Shown here: piece by piece, positions 24,058 through 33,900 of the stretch
Layout of the letters: the number at the start of each line of letters is the position of its first letter
Position numbering within the stretch: position 1 is the stretch's first letter
Source of the DNA: Salinibacterium sp. G-O1
Lineage (GTDB): Bacteria > Actinomycetota > Actinomycetes > Actinomycetales > Microbacteriaceae
NCBI RefSeq assembly: GCF_030063305.1
Contig: NZ_JASISV010000001.1
Span: 372,001-436,000, forward strand
Length of the DNA stretch: 64,000 nucleotides
Reading direction: 5' to 3'
Made by a program: the position numbers and the translations under genes
The notes under the pieces: generated by a model
Seen by the model: the letters and a program-made list of their open reading frames with translations, nothing else
The model's database searches: none
What the model was told of the DNA's origin: nothing

Positions 24058-24731
24058 CCACGAAGCTGAGTCGCGCCGAACTGGCGCAGCGAATTGCGGC
24101 CGCGATTCCGGAGGGCGCCTTCGTCAACCTCGGAATCGGCGCTCCGACGATGGTTGCCAACTACCTCCCCGCTGATCTCGAGATAATCCTGCACACGGAG
24201 AATGGGATGCTGGGAATGGGTCCGGCGCCACTGGCGGGCGAAGTGGATCCCGATCTCATCAACGCGGGCAAGCAGGCGGTGACGGCTCTGGACGGGGCCG
24301 CCTACTTTCATCAAGCGGATTCCTTCGGGATGATGCGTGGCGGTCATCTTGATGTCTGTGTGCTCGGCGCGTTTCAGGTCGCAGAGAACGGTGACCTCGC
24401 GAACTGGTCGACTGGTGCCCCCGGGGCGGTGCCAGCAGTTGGGGGCGCGATGGACCTCGCGATCGGTGCAAAAGAGGTCTACGTGATGACGGATCTGCTC
24501 ACCAAGCAGAATGAGTCGAAGCTCGTCGCCGCCTGCAGCTATCCCCTCACGGGCATCGGCTGCGTTTCGCGCGTGTACACCGACCACGCGGTGTTTGACG
24601 TCACTCCCGAGGGTTTCGCGGTGCGGGAACTCTACGGCGACAACACTGTCGAGCTACTCGCTACCCTCACTGGCCTGAGGCTGATCGACGCGACCACCGC
24701 CTCCGCATTCGACGAAACCAAGGGGCACTGA
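24054..24731 (+). CDS. pcaJ: 3-oxoadipate CoA-transferase subunit B
   Basis: 225 residues. The catalytic Glu is in HTENGMLGMGP (Glu49). NLGIGAPTMVANYL, GGHLDVCVLGAFQV and CSYPLTGIGCVSRVYTD are the usual subunit-B blocks. It forms the heterotetramer with PcaI. A GTG start lies inside the end of pcaI, and the thiolase gene begins two bases after its stop. The three genes form one operon, read toward the MFS gene. Confidence 0.92.
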   Translation: MTTKLSRAELAQRIAAAIPEGAFVNLGIGAPTMVANYLPADLEIILHTENGMLGMGPAPLAGEVDPDLINAGKQAVTALDGAAYFHQADSFGMMRGGHLDVCVLGAFQVAENGDLANWSTGAPGAVPAVGGAMDLAIGAKEVYVMTDLLTKQNESKLVAACSYPLTGIGCVSRVYTDHAVFDVTPEGFAVRELYGDNTVELLATLTGLRLIDATTASAFDETKGH

Positions 24732-24733
24732 CA

Positions 24734-25900
24734 ATGACCGGCACCTACATTTACGACGCGGTTCGCACACCGTTCGCGCGCCACGCAAAAGCATTCGCCG
24801 ACGTGCGGCCCGACGATTTGGCCGCCATCGTGATGCGCGCATCGGTGGAGCGCACGGGGCTCGATCCCGCACGAATCGACGACGTGATCTTTGGCGATGC
24901 GAACCAGGCGGGCGAGGACAATCGCAACGTCGCCCGCTTCGGTGCGCTTCTCGCCGGTTTTCCGACCTCCGTGCCAGGGGTGACGGTGAACCGTCTGTGC
25001 GGATCCTCTGTCGAAGCTGTTCTGCAGGGAAGTCGCGCCATTGAGTCGGGTGATGCTGAGATCATCCTCGCGGGCGGGGTCGAGTCGATGACGCGAGCTC
25101 CCTACGTCGTGGAGAAGTCGGCCCGACCCTTCGGCACATCCAATCAAACGATGTGGAACACGTCTATCGGCTGGCGAATGGTGAATCCGCTGCTGAACGC
25201 CGAGTGGACCATTTCAAATGGTCAGAGTGCGGAGAAACTTGCCCAAATTTTCAAGCTCGATCGCACCCAGCAGGACGAGTTCGCCGCACGCAGCCACAGG
25301 CTCGCCGCTGCAGCATGGGCCGCTGGAATCTACGATCCAGAGATCGTACAAGTGCCGCTACACGAGTTGGGTCGCGATGAGGGTATTCGGGATGACACCA
25401 GCGTCGACACCCTTGCCGCGCTTCGACCAGCGTTCGCCCAGGATGGCACGGTCACTGCGGGCAACTCATCCTCACTCAACGATGGTGCGTCTGCGATTCT
25501 TCTCGGCGCCGAGGGTGCGCTCGACGTGGAGCCACTCGCGCGCGTGACCGGCCGGGGCGTCGCAGGGAACGAACCCGACGTCTTTGGAATCGCGCCGGTT
25601 GAGGCTGCCAACCGTGCTCTCGCGCGCGCTGGACGCACGTGGGCCGATGTGGATGTGGTGGAGCTCAATGAGGCATTCGCCTCCCAATCCCTTGCGTGCC
25701 TGTCGCTGTGGCCGGACCTGGATCCAGAACGCGTGAACATCCACGGTGGAGCCATCGCCATGGGCCATCCTCTGGGTGCCTCCGGCGCGCGCATCATTGG
25801 GCACGCGGCGCACGAACTCAAGCGCCGCGGTGGCGGTGTTGCCGTCGTGGCCATCTGCATCGGAGTGGGGCAGGGGCTGGCGGTCGTGCTCGAACGCTAG
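24734..25900 (+). CDS. pcaF: 3-oxoadipyl-CoA thiolase
   Basis: 388 residues. Thiolase catalytic residues are visible: nucleophilic Cys89 in VNRLCGSS, His in MGHPLGASGAR, and the second Cys at about 375 in AICIGVGQG. The gene order pcaI-pcaJ-pcaF and the FGDANQAGEDNRNVARF block, typical of beta-ketoadipyl-CoA thiolases, support this call. It splits 3-oxoadipyl-CoA into succinyl-CoA and acetyl-CoA for the TCA cycle. Upstream ring-cleavage genes are not in this window, so the operon probably serves a pathway encoded elsewhere. Confidence 0.88.
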   Translation: MTGTYIYDAVRTPFARHAKAFADVRPDDLAAIVMRASVERTGLDPARIDDVIFGDANQAGEDNRNVARFGALLAGFPTSVPGVTVNRLCGSSVEAVLQGSRAIESGDAEIILAGGVESMTRAPYVVEKSARPFGTSNQTMWNTSIGWRMVNPLLNAEWTISNGQSAEKLAQIFKLDRTQQDEFAARSHRLAAAAWAAGIYDPEIVQVPLHELGRDEGIRDDTSVDTLAALRPAFAQDGTVTAGNSSSLNDGASAILLGAEGALDVEPLARVTGRGVAGNEPDVFGIAPVEAANRALARAGRTWADVDVVELNEAFASQSLACLSLWPDLDPERVNIHGGAIAMGHPLGASGARIIGHAAHELKRRGGGVAVVAICIGVGQGLAVVLER

Positions 25901-25928
25901 CCGGCCGCGGCCAGCCCCGTGCAATGGC

Positions 25929-27212
25929 TCATCTTGCTGCAGCCTGTTGTCTCTCCGGTTGAAGCTGGTCTTCAACAAAAACGGGCCTGCGCAGCAGAAC
26001 GCCGCCCGCGGATATGACGACTGCGGAAACAATCAGCATGACGAACACCGCAACCCAGCCACCGGTCGCTTCCCGCAGCACTCCGAAAAGAAGCGGGCCG
26101 AGGGAGGCGATGCTGTAGCCGACCCCCTGCACGAAACCGCTCAGCGCGACCGCTCCGTTCATGGTGCGGGAGCGTAGGTTGATCAGCACAAGGCACACCG
26201 GGAATATCAGTGCACCCAGCCCAATAAAGATGACCCACAGCACTGTTGCGAATCCCGGAGCGAACAGCAGCCCGAGGTCGCCGATGATGAAGAACAGCGC
26301 ACCTAGTTGCACAAGCGGGCCGATGTTATGTATTCGCGCTGCAAGCACGGGGATCAACAGCGCTGCCGGCAGTCCCATGGCGGCATACAGCGCCAGAAGC
26401 GCACCTGATTGTGCCGCTGAGGTCTCGGCTGTCTGCGCAAGGATGTCCGGCAACCATGTCAGCACGCCGTACACATTGAACGACGACATGGCGAAGACCA
26501 CGGCGATCGTCCAAGCGACGCCCGATCGCCAGATGGGCCGCCCGCCGAGCGAGAGCGGTTGCGCAATCTCTGCGACGCCGTCGACTTTGCTGCTGGCCTT
26601 CTCGTGTGACCTCTGCACCAGGAGGATCGCCCACGGAACGAGACTTGCGAAGGCGAGGATCGACCACATTCCGAGCGAGACCCTCCAATCGGTCGCGTGA
26701 GCGACGGGCACGGCCACGAGCGCCGGCAACGCGGCGCTCGCTGAGGCAAGGGTCGCGTAGAGCGCGGTGACCGTTCCGATGCGATCCGGGAAATAGCGCT
26801 TCACCAGGGGGGGAAGCAACACGTTGCCGATGCCCATGCCCACCAGAGCGAGCACGCTCCCAACCAGGAGAATCCCGTAGCCGGGTGCGGCGGCGCGCAG
26901 GAGGTGACCTGCGATCATGAGCGCAATCGCGACGACAAGAAAGACCTCGAGGCCGAGTTTGCGGGCGATCCCTGCACTGGCGAGTGCGGAGATAGCGAAT
27001 GCCATCGGAGGAACCATGCCCAGAAGGCCGAGCGCCACATTGTCGAGCGGAATGTCCGCAGCAATATCCCGTGTGATGGGAGAAATTGCTGAGACCGCCG
27101 TCCTCAAATTGAGCGCGACCAGAAGGATGCCCAGAAGTGAGATCGTGCGCCCAGCCCACAAGGGGAGGGGCCGGGGATGGGGCATGTTGCTGCCTTCGGT
27201 TCGATTGTTCAT
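25929..27212 (-). CDS. MFS transporter, CynX/NimT (YeaN) type
   Basis: 427 residues with 12 predicted helices. The N-terminus LGILLVALNLRTAVSAISP is the hallmark of the CynX/NimT (2.A.1.17) group; the R-T-A motif in helix 1 and the GxG run LVGMGIGNVLLPPLVKRYFP also fit. Members carry cyanate, 2-nitroimidazole or small organic anions. The ATG overlaps the fbpC stop by four bases, so it is the last gene of the iron-transport operon. That coupling is unusual and might mean export of a chelator or a co-substrate; the substrate is unknown. Confidence 0.9.
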   Translation of the reverse strand: MNNRTEGSNMPHPRPLPLWAGRTISLLGILLVALNLRTAVSAISPITRDIAADIPLDNVALGLLGMVPPMAFAISALASAGIARKLGLEVFLVVAIALMIAGHLLRAAAPGYGILLVGSVLALVGMGIGNVLLPPLVKRYFPDRIGTVTALYATLASASAALPALVAVPVAHATDWRVSLGMWSILAFASLVPWAILLVQRSHEKASSKVDGVAEIAQPLSLGGRPIWRSGVAWTIAVVFAMSSFNVYGVLTWLPDILAQTAETSAAQSGALLALYAAMGLPAALLIPVLAARIHNIGPLVQLGALFFIIGDLGLLFAPGFATVLWVIFIGLGALIFPVCLVLINLRSRTMNGAVALSGFVQGVGYSIASLGPLLFGVLREATGGWVAVFVMLIVSAVVISAGGVLLRRPVFVEDQLQPERQQAAAR

Positions 27213-28255
27213 ACTGTCGCCACCGGCCCGTGAACGCGGAACGAAACTAAGTCGCCGGTTTCACAAGGCACAAGCCCAGGTACTCGGGCGACAAGGTGCA
27301 TCCCGTCATCACGCTTCAGGTCGACCAGGTGGTTCATCCCCTGGAACCTGACGCGCATGATTTGGGCATGCTGGGCACCCAGCTCCCGGTCCTCGGGAGA
27401 TCCGACAACGACCGATTCGGGGCGCAACACGGCGAACGAAGTCGATTCAGCGCTCGCACCACGAACGGCGAGTCGCCCAACCGTCGTGTCGACCACGCCA
27501 TCGGCGACACGGATTGCTGGTACCAGTGTCGCGTGACCCACGAACTCTGCCACGAAGCGATCTGCCGGTCGCTGATAGATCTGTTGAGGGCTTCCCACCT
27601 GGTGGATGCGGCCTTCGGACATGACGATGACCTCGTCCGCGAGTTCAAATGCCTCATCCTGGTCGTGAGTGACCAGCAGCGCCGTGGAGTCGGTGCGCCT
27701 AATTGCATCGACCATGTCACTGCGTACCCGCTCTCGCAAATGGGCGTCCAGTTGCGAGAACGGTTCGTCCAGCAGGATGATGCGCGGACTGGTGGCAAGC
27801 GTTCGCGCAAGTGCAGCGCGCTGCTGCTGCCCACCCGAAACCTCGTGAGGCATGCGCTGTCCGACGTCACCCAACCCGACCAGGTCGAGCAGGCGGGTCG
27901 TGGACGCAGTGCGTTGGTCTCGCCGCACACCGTACCCGATGTTCTCGGCGATGGTGAGATGAGGGAAGAGCACGTTGTCCTGGAACACGAGACCCACACC
28001 GCGACGTTCTGGCGGAACGTGATGGCCAGGGGCCTGAACGAGGGTTCCGGAAAGGGACACCGTGCCAGCATCCGGGTGCTCGAGCCCGGCCACCATGCGG
28101 AGCACCGTCGACTTTCCGCATCCTGAGGGACCCAAAATCGCGGTGAGTGTCCCTGTGTGAACCGTCACGTCTACGTTGTCGACGGCAAGTCGATCCCCGA
28201 ATCGGCGAACGAGCCCGGTGGCGAGAAGCGCAGGAGGGTTTTGCTGCGATGTCAT
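27209..28255 (-). CDS. fbpC: Iron(III)-type ABC transporter ATP-binding protein
   Basis: 348 residues from the ATG at 28255. Walker A GPSGCGKST lies at about residue 40, the Q-loop at VFQDNVLFPHL, the ABC signature [13 protein letters not shown], Walker B IILLDEPFSQLD and the H-loop LLVTHDQDEA. A C-terminal TOBE-like regulatory domain (about 240-345) is present, as in FbpC/PotA ATPases. Start and upstream permease stop overlap (ATGA), and its own stop overlaps the MFS start. With FbpA and FbpB it forms a binding-protein-dependent importer. Confidence 0.92.
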   Translation of the reverse strand: MTSQQNPPALLATGLVRRFGDRLAVDNVDVTVHTGTLTAILGPSGCGKSTVLRMVAGLEHPDAGTVSLSGTLVQAPGHHVPPERRGVGLVFQDNVLFPHLTIAENIGYGVRRDQRTASTTRLLDLVGLGDVGQRMPHEVSGGQQQRAALARTLATSPRIILLDEPFSQLDAHLRERVRSDMVDAIRRTDSTALLVTHDQDEAFELADEVIVMSEGRIHQVGSPQQIYQRPADRFVAEFVGHATLVPAIRVADGVVDTTVGRLAVRGASAESTSFAVLRPESVVVGSPEDRELGAQHAQIMRVRFQGMNHLVDLKRDDGMHLVARVPGLVPCETGDLVSFRVHGPVATV

Positions 28256-29859
28256 GTCTGCCTCACCCGAAGGGTCGCGCGATGATGTCCAGCAACGAGA
28301 GGAACAGAGATCGCCATGAGCAGAAGGGCCGCGATGCTTCCGGTCGTGAGTTGCCCCTCCGATACGGCTCCCCAAACGCGAATCGCCAGCGTTTCTGTTC
28401 CCGTCGGGCGCAAGAGGAGGGTGGCGGGCAGCTCCTGTGAAACCAACACCGCAACAATCAGTGCCCCAGTCATTGCGGCGCGCCACACCAGGGCGACGCC
28501 AACTCTCCGGCCAGTTGACCAGGCTCCCTGCCCCAGGATTCGGGAGACCTCGAAGAGCCGGGGATCGATCTGCCGCAATGCCAGCTGCTGAGCACCAACG
28601 GCCACGGGAAGGAAGATCGCAGCGTAAACGAGGATGAGCATGGTGCTGGATTGATAGAACACCGGCGGCAGGGCAAGGCTCACTATAAGAAACCCAACGC
28701 CAATCGCGAGATGGGGGAGCGAATGCGTGATCCAGGGAAGAGTCTCGGCGATTCGCCCGAGCCGCGATGTTCCCCGATAAGAGCTGAGCGCAATGGGTAT
28801 GGCGATGAGAGTCGTCACAACAGCTGCGACGAGCGCGAGCTGCAACGTATTCGCAGTTTCGGCAATGATCGGCCCCACGAGCACCCCGGAGATGAGTCCG
28901 CGCACTGCCCAGACCGTCAGGGTGGCCACGGGCACGATCAGGCTGAGTAAGACGACACACCACAGTGCTGCGCGAGCGGCGATACGGCCTGGAAGCGACA
29001 GACGGAGCGCGAGAGGGGGCCTGGCCCGGGAGGCGACCGGCATCGGGCGACCGCCGAGGATTGTCTGCAGCACGATAAGAACTGTCGCCATCGAGATCAG
29101 CACACCCACCAGCGAAAACGCGGACGCGAGGTCAACGCCCCCACGAAACTGTGAGTAGACAGCACGCGTGAAGGTGTCGTAGCGGAGCACGGAGACGGCC
29201 CCGAAGTCAGAGAGGGTATAGAGCGAAACGATGCAGGCGGCAGTGGTCAGAGGAGTGCGCAGCTGCGGGAGGATCACGCGGAAGAATACGCGGAAGGGTG
29301 GGTCGCCGACCAGACGCGCGCTCTCCTCCAGCGCAGGATCCAAACGGTTGAGTGCGGTGACGACGAGGGCGTGCACTATGGGGAGGTTCGACACGATCAG
29401 ACAGATTGCTGCGGCCCAGAGGCCCTGGGCTACTGGCACTGGGCCGAGGCCGAGCGGTGCGAGGAGTTGCGATATCAGTCCCGCGCCGCCACCCAGGCTG
29501 ACCAGTGAGAGAGCGAGCAGATAGGCCGGGAGGGCAAGAGGCACCATGACCAGAAGAGAGAACATTCTTCGACCGGACAGATTGGTTCGCGAGACGAGAA
29601 GTGCCGCTATCGTGCCCAGAATCACCGCTCCGATTGTCACCACAACAATCAATTGCACAGTGCCGCTCAAAAGTTCGATCAGTCGGCCCGCTGGAATGCC
29701 CGAAGCGGTCCCGGCCGTCACTGATTCAACGAGCAGGACGACCAGCGGAGGGAGGCACAATCCTGCCGCAATCAGTAACGCGACGACGGCCATCCAAGGT
29801 GTTTTTTGGGCACTCCGTCGACTCAGTAACGTCGCGAAGTTCCTGCGGTGGTCAGACAC
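28252..29859 (-). CDS. fbpB: Iron(III)-type ABC transporter permease (fused double domain)
   Basis: 535 residues and about 12 membrane helices, two BPD permease domains in one chain as in FbpB. The EAA-type coupling loops read EESARLVGDPPFRVFFRVIL and FEVSRILGQGAWSTGRRVGV. It starts two bases after the stop of fbpA on the minus strand. The transported ion is inferred from the FbpA-like binding protein and the fused permease form, which are typical for ferric iron; thiamine or phosphonate systems share this layout. Confidence 0.92.
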   Translation of the reverse strand: MSDHRRNFATLLSRRSAQKTPWMAVVALLIAAGLCLPPLVVLLVESVTAGTASGIPAGRLIELLSGTVQLIVVVTIGAVILGTIAALLVSRTNLSGRRMFSLLVMVPLALPAYLLALSLVSLGGGAGLISQLLAPLGLGPVPVAQGLWAAAICLIVSNLPIVHALVVTALNRLDPALEESARLVGDPPFRVFFRVILPQLRTPLTTAACIVSLYTLSDFGAVSVLRYDTFTRAVYSQFRGGVDLASAFSLVGVLISMATVLIVLQTILGGRPMPVASRARPPLALRLSLPGRIAARAALWCVVLLSLIVPVATLTVWAVRGLISGVLVGPIIAETANTLQLALVAAVVTTLIAIPIALSSYRGTSRLGRIAETLPWITHSLPHLAIGVGFLIVSLALPPVFYQSSTMLILVYAAIFLPVAVGAQQLALRQIDPRLFEVSRILGQGAWSTGRRVGVALVWRAAMTGALIVAVLVSQELPATLLLRPTGTETLAIRVWGAVSEGQLTTGSIAALLLMAISVPLVAGHHRATLRVRQT

Positions 29860-29861
29860 GT

Positions 29862-30908
29862 CTAGATGAGGCCGGCCTGTGCGATGAGCGTCGTTGCCAC
29901 GGTGAGGTTGTCGCCCACCTCATCCAGATGCATTCCGCGAATATGTTCGACGTCGAGAGGATTTTCCCCAGGAGGCGTGCCGATTCCGTCGACGAGAGGG
30001 TATTCCTTCACATTGTCGAGAAAGTGACGCTGCGAACTGTCACGGAGCATAAAGCGGATGAAGTCGAGAGCGGCCGAGCGATGCAGGCTGGATTCGAGCA
30101 TGCCGATCGTTGTCGGCATCAGCACATCTCCGGGATCGCCAACGCGGAATGACCTGTTTGCCGCATCGGCTGAACCGCGCTCTTCAGCCATCTGAAGCGC
30201 GTAATAGTGGTTGACCAATCCGACATCGACGTCGCCGGCGGCGACTGCTTCGACGATCTCGTGATTCCCGCTGAACAAATGCGGATCGTTAGCCGCAATA
30301 GCTTCCAGCCAGCCCAGCGCGGCCTCTTCACCCTCAGTCGTGACCATCGATGCAATGAAGGAGACGAACGAACTGTGAGTCGGTGCAAGTCCGACGCGAC
30401 CTCTCCAGGATGGCTCGGTCAGCTCGTTGATCGACTGTGGGAGGTCTCGTTCGGTCACGAAGGCGGGGTTGTACGCCATTACCCGCCGCCGGCCTGTCAC
30501 CCCTACCCACTCGTTGTTGGCACCAGAGATTCCGTCCGGAACTCGACCGATGATGTCATCAGGCAGCGACGTCAGGAGCTTGGCGTCAACGAGCGCGCCG
30601 ATGTACACGGGGTCCTGCGCAAAGAAGACGTCGGCGGGTGAGTGTTCGCCTTCCTGCAGGATGGTCGTCGCTAATTCTCCGGTACTGCCGTAGCGAGCTT
30701 CGACCGTGAGACCAGTCTCGGACTCAAAGGCCTCCACCAGAGGACGAACATGCTCCTCATTGCGTCCCACGTAGACGACGAGGGACGTCGAATCGTCGAC
30801 AACGTCTGTGTTCACCCCTCCCGCGGACGCGCCACACCCAGTTATAGCGAGCACCGCGGTGATGAGTAGAATCCCGGGCCGGAGACGACGCGACCGTGTC
30901 GCGTCCAT
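29862..30908 (-). CDS. fbpA: Iron(III)-type ABC substrate-binding lipoprotein
   Basis: 348 residues from the ATG at 30908; the signal ends in lipobox ITGC (Cys25). The mature part is FbpA-like: SLVVYVGRNEEHVRPLVEAF, EARYGSTGELA, ADVFFAQDPVYIGAL, GVTGRRRVMAYNP, and GLVNHYYALQM with the paired Tyr that in FbpA bind ferric iron. The start overlaps the stop of the BNR/VPS10-like gene by one base (TGATG), so the importer genes lie downstream of that gene in the same transcript. Confidence 0.92.
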   Translation of the reverse strand: MDATRSRRLRPGILLITAVLAITGCGASAGGVNTDVVDDSTSLVVYVGRNEEHVRPLVEAFESETGLTVEARYGSTGELATTILQEGEHSPADVFFAQDPVYIGALVDAKLLTSLPDDIIGRVPDGISGANNEWVGVTGRRRVMAYNPAFVTERDLPQSINELTEPSWRGRVGLAPTHSSFVSFIASMVTTEGEEAALGWLEAIAANDPHLFSGNHEIVEAVAAGDVDVGLVNHYYALQMAEERGSADAANRSFRVGDPGDVLMPTTIGMLESSLHRSAALDFIRFMLRDSSQRHFLDNVKEYPLVDGIGTPPGENPLDVEHIRGMHLDEVGDNLTVATTLIAQAGLI

Positions 30909-33900
30909 CAACGGTCCGGCACCACGATGAATGGCACTGAGTCGCTGTCGCGCAATGTCTTCTCGAGGCTCGGTAGGCGATTGTCGATGATGTCATCCAG
31001 TTCGGCGAGGACGCCGGCAGCCTGTCCAGCGAGGCGATCAAATACTTCATAGGTCGCCGGAGTGGGCGCAGTGTCCGAAAGTTCGATGACGATCTCCGGT
31101 AACAGCTTTATCTTCTCATCGAGACCCGCAGCCATCTTGAGGGCGTCATTGTGGTTCTTGAGGTCGGGGTTAGAGAGGACTCGCTCGATGCGATCGAGTT
31201 CGCCGACTACAGATTCCATCGCTGACGTCAGCTCATCGTCATGTGCAATGCGAGAACGAACGACGCTCAGCTGCTCGCGAACAGATCGAGCGCAGGCGAC
31301 TCCGTCGTTGATGCGCTGCAGCGTATCCCGGATGCGCACCAGAATCTCGTACTGCAGCCTTAGATCGGCGTCCGTCGCTTCTCCGCGAGGGTCTCGAATA
31401 ACCGTGATCGTCTGGCTAACCGTGGTCTCGCCCGCTGTGAGTTCTGCAGTGTAGGTCCCCGGTGCCACCCTCGGGCCCGGCAAGTAAACGGTGCGCGCGC
31501 CCTGATCGTTCGCCATGCCGAGTACCGGCGTGACTCGCAGGTCCCACAGGAATGAATTAATTCCCGGTGAGACTGTGAGCTTTTCCTCGATGGGCACCTC
31601 GCGGGCCGCATCCTTGCCGGAGCTGAAAGTTCGGAGGATTTCACCGGCCTCGTTGCGCACGATGAGGGTGAGCTCCATCGACCCCGCCTCGCCCGGTTGC
31701 GGCGGCACGAAGTAATGCAACTGAGTGCCGTTTGGGGGATTAGTGCCGCCGTCGAGCCACACCGACACGACGCGTCCATCCGGCCGGCGCTCACGCGTGA
31801 AGGTTGCGCCACCGAGCGGAACTCCGGGAAAGCCGCCCATCCAGCTGCCTTCCCCGGGCATGTCGAAACCGTCCGGGGTGGGGTAACGATACGTCAGTGG
31901 GGGCTCACACAGCGTGAGTGAACGCGCATCGCTGATGCGTGCCGACTCGCGGAACGGGGCAACATCATCCAGAATCCAGAATCCTCTACCGTGCGTACAC
32001 GCGATCAGTTCATGATCGCGAATCTTGAGATCATAAATGGGCACCGAAGGCATGTTGCCGCTTAGTTGTGCCCACGAAGCCCCAGTGTCCGTCGAGAACC
32101 ACACCCGACGCTCGGTCCCGATAAACAGCAGGGAAGCGACCTTCGGGTCTTCGCGAACTGTGCGAATCCACTCGCCCTGAGGAAGGCCGTCAACGATCGC
32201 CTCCCAGGTCTGGCCAAAGTCGCGCGTACGAAACAGAAAGGGGCGCGAGTCCTGCACCCTATACGCGTGAACTGCCGCGTAGGCGGTGCCCGCCGTGTGC
32301 TGCGACACTTCAATTCGAGAGATCGTCGCCCACTCCGGCAGTCCAGTGGGGGTGATCTCGTTCCAGGTTTCTCCGCCGTCGCGTGACAGCTGGATGAGAC
32401 CGTCATCAGTGCCGACCCACAATTCATCGGGCGTTAGCGGCGATTCGGCGAACGAATAGATAGTGCAGTAGACCTCGGCGCCTGTGCTGTCGCCCGAGAT
32501 GGGTCCGCCGGTGGGCAGCTGCTTGCTCGGGTCATTGCGGGTGAGGTCGGGGCTGATGGCTTCCCAATCGATTCCCCCGTTGGGTGACCGGAATAGGCGC
32601 TCGCCGGCGACGTACAGCACGCCCGGTTTGTGCAGAGAGAATTCGATGGGGTACGTCCAGCCGAACCGATGTTGTGACTCGGAGGCCCCAACTCCCATGA
32701 AGTATTCCGGCCAGACCGCCACGTCACGTGCCTGCTCGGTCACCTGGTCGAACCGCAGCAAAGGACCGGGATGACCGAATCCCGCGCCGCCCAACATCAC
32801 GTAGCGAGGGTCCGATCGGTCGAGTGCGACGTCGCCAGCTTCGGCTTCACCGAGTTCTACCGAGTCTGCCCAGCGAATCGCGCCCTTCCAGGACCTCGAC
32901 GGGACACGGATACCCGAATTGTCCTGTTGTGTCGCATAGAGATCGAAGGGGAACCGGTGGTCGACGTCGAAGCGGTAGAGCTGAGCCGTGGCTTGGTTGT
33001 AGACGGTTGACCAGGTCATTCCGGCGTTCAATGAGACGCTGGCCCCTCCGTCATTGCCGTTGATCATCCGGTTGACATCGTTCGGATCGATCCAGAGGTC
33101 GTGGTTGTCGCCGTGCGGGGTTTGCACCTGTTGGAAGGTGCGTCCACCGTCGCGTGATCGCCAGGCCCAGGTGTTCATGCTCCACAACGTGTCCGCTTCG
33201 GTGGGATGCGCGATGAGGTGGCTGTAGTACCAAGGGCGTCCTTGAACGGAGCGTTCTGTAGAAATGTGCTCCCAGCTCAGTCCGTAGTCGTCCGAGCGGT
33301 AAATGCCACCCTGGTCATCAAGAGCTTCGACGAGCGCCCACACGCGGCCAGCTTTCGCGGGACTGGTGACCACGCCCATGCGTCCCAACAGCCCTGTTGC
33401 GAATCCGGGATTGTCAGACACCTTCTCCCAAGTGTCACCGCCGTCGACCGAACGCCAGAGGCCAGAATCTTCACCACCGGAGATGATGTTCCACGGGTGA
33501 CGGACAGCCTCCCATATGGACGCGAAGACTATCCGCGGGTTGTGTGCATCAATGATGAGGTCTGCTGCGCCCGCCTTATCGGACACGTGCAAAACGTGCT
33601 CCCAATCGCGCCCACCATTGGTGGTCCGGTAAACGCCGCGCTCGGGGCTGGGGCCAAAGATGTCGCCGGTTGCGGCAACGAATGCCACGTCGGCATCGGT
33701 TGGACTCACGCGGACCTTTGCGATGTGTTTCGTTGTTTCCAACCCCAGGTGATCCCACGTGCGGCCGCCGTCTACTGTGCGGTAGACGCCGTCTCCTGGC
33801 ACAACGTTGTTCCGCGCGAATGATTCTCCCGTGCCCACCCAGACGACATTCGAATTGGACTCCGCGACGGCTATCGCGCCTATCGATGCAGTCGCCAGTT

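Noticed and set aside
28256-28963. N-terminal extension of fbpC
   Set aside because: It overlaps the permease gene in another frame and has no family similarity. The ATG at 28255 gives a normal ABC ATPase start.
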